Assembly: GCA_963747535.1 (NCBI GenBank)
Contig: CAVVFX010000022.1
Coordinates: 248,001-312,000, forward strand
Direction: 5' to 3'
Source: CAVVFX01 sp963747535
Lineage (GTDB): Bacteria > Acidobacteriota > Terriglobia > Bryobacterales > Bryobacteraceae
Length of the DNA stretch: 64,000 bases
The translations under genes and the position numbers were made by a program. Every line of letters starts with the position of its first letter. Position 1 is the stretch's first letter. The notes beneath the pieces were generated by a model. The model was not told where the DNA came from. It ran no database searches and was given only the letters and a program-made list of their open reading frames with translations. Shown one piece after another: positions 61,221-64,000 of the stretch.

Positions 61221-61330
61221 TCGACCATACCATCGTCACGGCCCTTCAGGAGCAACTCGGCCTCAACCCGAATCGCGCAAGGGGCCGGTGGATCTGCTGG
61301 TCGTCGAGAGCGTCGAAAAGGTGCGGACTA
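61221..61330 (+). pseudogene. TIGR03435-type C-terminal remnant (copy 2)
   Basis: TALQEQLGLNPNRA, then in another frame KGPVDLLVVESVEKV, is the C-terminal signature of TIGR03435 with a frameshift in between. It is on the plus strand, opposite to the other two copies. No other part of the gene is visible upstream; the surrounding 61064-61559 has no further gene. Confidence 0.65.
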
Positions 61331-61559
61331 TAGTGGCTGCGGTCGTTTCCTCGAAACCGGGCATATCGGTAACTGACTTTGAGTTTGGCCAGCCTCCAGA
61401 TGGGCGCAAAACGCCCGAAGCTGATGAGTGCCGGCAGGTACAGCCAATCGGTGGGATGCCGCTAACCACTCTTTCGCTAACGTCAAGGGCAAGAGTGGCC
61501 GTGTCTCCGAGCGAACATCGCGAGCCTCACTGGAAAAGTCCATTCGCTAAGATCAAACA

Positions 61560-62705
61560 ATGAAATCAAGGCACACGACAGGATACGATGCGTGCGACCC
61601 GGTGTCGGTCGAATCGTGGCTGATCTCGGCAGGACGCGACCGGCGCCCCGGTTCCCCGCTGAACGTACCACCGTTACCAGCGTCGAACTTCGTGCTGGGA
61701 GAACGCCGTGCGTACTCTCGCGATGATGCTACGCCGGGCTGGGAGGCACTGGAAGAGATCGTCGGCGGGCTCGAAGGTGGCTCTTCGGTCTCCTTCGCCT
61801 CCGGTATGGCGGGGATCGCGGCGATTTTTGATCAACTCGTAACCGGGTCAGTCGTCGCTCTGCCGGACGACTGCTATCAGGGAGTGAGTGGGCTTGCCGC
61901 CGCTGGCCAAGCCCGTGGCCGCTGGACCATGCACCGTATCAAGGTCGCCGATACCGCGCGCTGGGTCGAGATGTGCCGCGTGGCCGACCTGCTCTGGCTT
62001 GAGTCGCCCTCCAACCCACTCCTGGCCGTGGGCGACCTGGATTTGATCTGTGCAGCGCCGCGCAAACCGGGAGCGATCCTTGGCGTGGACAACACCTTCG
62101 CGACACCGCTAAACCAGCGCCCTTTAGCACTCGGCGCCGATGTCGCCGTGCAGTCGGTGACCAAGTTCATCGGCGGACACTCGGACCTGCTCGGAGGCGT
62201 CGTCACAGTGCGGGACACGAATCTGTTGGCAGCCCTGCGGCAATCCCGGGAACTCGCAGGCGCAACGCCCGGAACCCTCGAAACATTCCTGGCCGTCCGT
62301 GGGATCAGGACGCTGGCTGTTCGTCTGGACCGGGCGCAGAGCAACGCGATGACGCTGGCCATGCGCCTCGCGGGCCATCCAAACGTTACCTTGACGCGCT
62401 ATCCCGGCCTGACGAGCCACCCGACGCACGAGGCCGCCCAACGGCAACTCAAGGGCTTCGGCACGGTTATTTCTTTCGACGTCCGCGGGGACGCGGCCGA
62501 CGCTGACGCCGTCTGCGCGGGACTGAAGTTGATCCAACACGCCACGAGTTTAGGTGCGGTCGAGTCGACGATCGAACGGCGGGCGAACATACCTGGGCAG
62601 GAGCACCTGCCTCCAACGCTGCTGCGGCTGAGCGTTGGTATCGAAGCCATCGAGGACCTTTGGGCCGATCTGGATCGGGCGCTGCGAAACGTGTCGCAAG
62701 CGTAG
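61560..62705 (+). CDS. Trans-sulfuration PLP enzyme (cystathionine gamma-lyase/synthase type)
   Basis: 381 residues of the Cys/Met-metabolism PLP family, which cleaves or forms cystathionine. GGLEGGSSVSFASGMAGIAA is the cofactor phosphate region (SSGMAA-like), LLWLESPSNPLL and GVDNTFATPLNQRPLALGAD the aspartate stacking region, and SVTKFIGGHSDLLGG contains the PLP-binding lysine. LRLSVGIEAIEDLWADLDRAL closes the family pattern. The sequence type (LLWLESPSNPLL, HRIKVADT) reminds me of actinobacterial enzymes, so transfer is possible. It stands alone. Confidence 0.85.
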   Translation: MKSRHTTGYDACDPVSVESWLISAGRDRRPGSPLNVPPLPASNFVLGERRAYSRDDATPGWEALEEIVGGLEGGSSVSFASGMAGIAAIFDQLVTGSVVALPDDCYQGVSGLAAAGQARGRWTMHRIKVADTARWVEMCRVADLLWLESPSNPLLAVGDLDLICAAPRKPGAILGVDNTFATPLNQRPLALGADVAVQSVTKFIGGHSDLLGGVVTVRDTNLLAALRQSRELAGATPGTLETFLAVRGIRTLAVRLDRAQSNAMTLAMRLAGHPNVTLTRYPGLTSHPTHEAAQRQLKGFGTVISFDVRGDAADADAVCAGLKLIQHATSLGAVESTIERRANIPGQEHLPPTLLRLSVGIEAIEDLWADLDRALRNVSQA

Positions 62706-63049
62706 CGCTCGACGTCCAGCCCGAGGGCGGACCGAAGGCAATCTGACGGGAAACGCGCTACTCGCTGATTTGCTCCTCGGTCATTTGGCCCAATGTCGCG
62801 CTTGGGGAAAACTGACTTATCAACGAGGGCCGATGGCGTCACTTTCCCATATCGGCGTTTGGAAACCGGCGCTCGCCGTCGGCAAAGATTTGGGACGACA
62901 AAACGGGACCATGGCCCCCGTTATTATTGGGCGAGCTTTTCGTTCCATAATTCCGTCGGTTTGATGTTGGAATGACCGGCCATGCCCTGTACCTTGGCGA
63001 GGGGCTTACGGTCTGGTGGGACCGTCTCAGTTAGAAGTCGAAGAGTTCG
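62706..63049. other. No gene seen
   Basis: Convergent gap between the PLP enzyme and the TIGR03435 gene. No hairpin terminator or conserved frame seen. Confidence 0.5.
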
Positions 63050-64000
63050 CTAATTTAGGGACGGCTTCTCCACGTGATCGATGACCATCACATCGACAAG
63101 TGCCTTCGTCGATTGCAGCCTCAACCCCAATTGTTGCTGGAACGCGGCGAAGAGGTCTGGCGGCGCATCGGGGCCGGCCGCCGCCGGACGCTGTGCGGTG
63201 TCCGGTGTCCACTTCAGCGTGAGGTCCCAACGTGCAGTTCCGAGTTCTGTCTGATCTACCACCGGCCGCTCGACAACATGGGCTTGCAAGTTGCTCGCGA
63301 ACTCAGCGATTGTCGAATTCGTAACCAAGTACGATCCCGCTCCGCGAAGATAATCGGGACTGCCGTTCGGATCGCTATCATTCTTGGCCAGTTTGGAGCC
63401 GGTCTTGGCGACCGCGATGGCATACACTGAGAGTTCCTTCTTCTCTTTATGGAAGGTGAGCGCGAAACGGTCCACCAGCAGTTTTTGGAGCATCATCTTC
63501 ATCTGCTCGCGGTTTGCGTGGCCGGGTGTGTCCGGTTTGCCGGTCACGTCGAACTTCGCCGATTCGAACCAGGATGGCCCGCCGGTGATCTGCTGAGAAT
63601 TAAGGCCGTAGGCCAACTGGATTAGGTCGCTTAACGACGCAGCGATCGTGTTGAGAATTCCGCTTTGGTTGAAGAGATTGGAAAAGCGCTCGTCGGGCCG
63701 GCTCGGTTTGATGGTGGCCACTTCAAATGAGGGCGTCGCATCAGCTGGCATGAGTTTGACGGTGGCGGCGGTTCGGGAATGGTCCACGCAGTGTCGGCCG
63801 TGACGCGGGCCAGATTGAGGGGCATCCCCGCTCCCTGCCCCCAGGCACCTATGATTGAGTTTCCGTCCGCGCTTAGCTTTCCTTCGTACCTGCCACCAAT
63901 CCGAACGAACACCATTTTTATTGTCGAGCCGTTTCGCGTGATCGCGCTGGCAGGTATCGGCTGCCCGCTTTGATCGATGCTGTAGAACTCACCCTTCAGC
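63050..64000 (-). pseudogene. TIGR03435-type protein, frameshifted, continues past right edge
   Basis: The C-terminal frame (63050-63787) has the family core: PSFEVATIKPSRPDERFS, SDLIQLAYGLNSQQITGGPS, WFESAKFDVTGKPD, MKMMLQKLLVDRFALTFHKE and the end LFAAFQQQLGLRLQST, DVMVIDHVEKPS. The region upstream (to 64000, another frame) reads FYSIDQSGQPIPASAITRNG and GGRYEGKLSADGNSIIGAWG, then TAWTIPEPPPP, which in intact members directly precedes the core. The two meet near 63765, where one base is missing. It may be a pseudogene or a sequencing error. The family is expanded in Solibacter-type acidobacteria; its function is unknown. Confidence 0.75.

Overview
The window looks like a chromosomal segment of an acidobacterium of the Solibacter/Bryobacter type. 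This is inferred from protein families I recognise by sequence pattern: a TIGR03435-type protein with two decayed copies, a TIGR03437-type secreted protein, YXWGXW-repeat and PEP-CTERM proteins, and SBBP/Ig-like surface-protein debris. No rRNA, tRNA or CRISPR array was seen.

Region 1 (69-24511, minus strand) is one long surface-polysaccharide locus. It reads, in order of transcription: a zinc-ribbon membrane protein, Wza-type export protein, Wzc-type tyrosine autokinase, GalE, asparagine-synthase-like amidotransferase, a GT4 enzyme, the Wzm/Wzt ABC exporter, then about nine more glycosyltransferases, two FkbM methyltransferases, a sugar O-methyltransferase, a Wzy-like polymerase and a WcaF-type acetyltransferase. 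It continues past the left edge. Many junctions overlap by one to a few bases (TGATG), so translation is coupled. Region 2 (24614-29367) carries a TPR protein and an O-antigen-ligase-like protein on the plus strand, then minus-strand genes for a small Cys-rich secreted protein, a PEP-CTERM protein, a ribbon-helix-helix protein with an odd start, and a NusG/UpxY-like antiterminator that may act on the polysaccharide operon.

Region 3 (29.4-35.5 kb) is mostly debris: an IS6-type fragment, a D-aminoacylase tail, one intact TIGR03437-type gene, broken SBBP/Ig-like genes and another transposase fragment. Region 4 (35.5-48.6 kb) is a stress and signalling island: YfdX lipoprotein, PsiE-like membrane protein, a thioredoxin-reductase-like flavoprotein lacking its cysteines, two three-BON-domain proteins, a YXWGXW peptide, and two FixJ-type two-component systems. 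One histidine kinase has an N-terminal membrane domain matching plant ETR1 ethylene receptors at every key position. Three promoters in this island share the palindrome T[TC]GTCTA-N4-TAGAC[AG], a candidate regulon.

Region 5 (48.9-64 kb) is accessory. It holds an intact ISKra4-type insertion sequence with inverted repeats, a 9-bp target duplication and an A8 frameshift site; a decayed DUF6431/CHC2/tyrosine-recombinase element; a small phage-like module (Gp157 protein) with divergent promoters, two matching operators and a perfect 14-bp hairpin terminator; an integrase tail; split DUF1214/DUF1254 proteins; a trans-sulfuration enzyme; and a frameshifted TIGR03435 gene running off the right edge.
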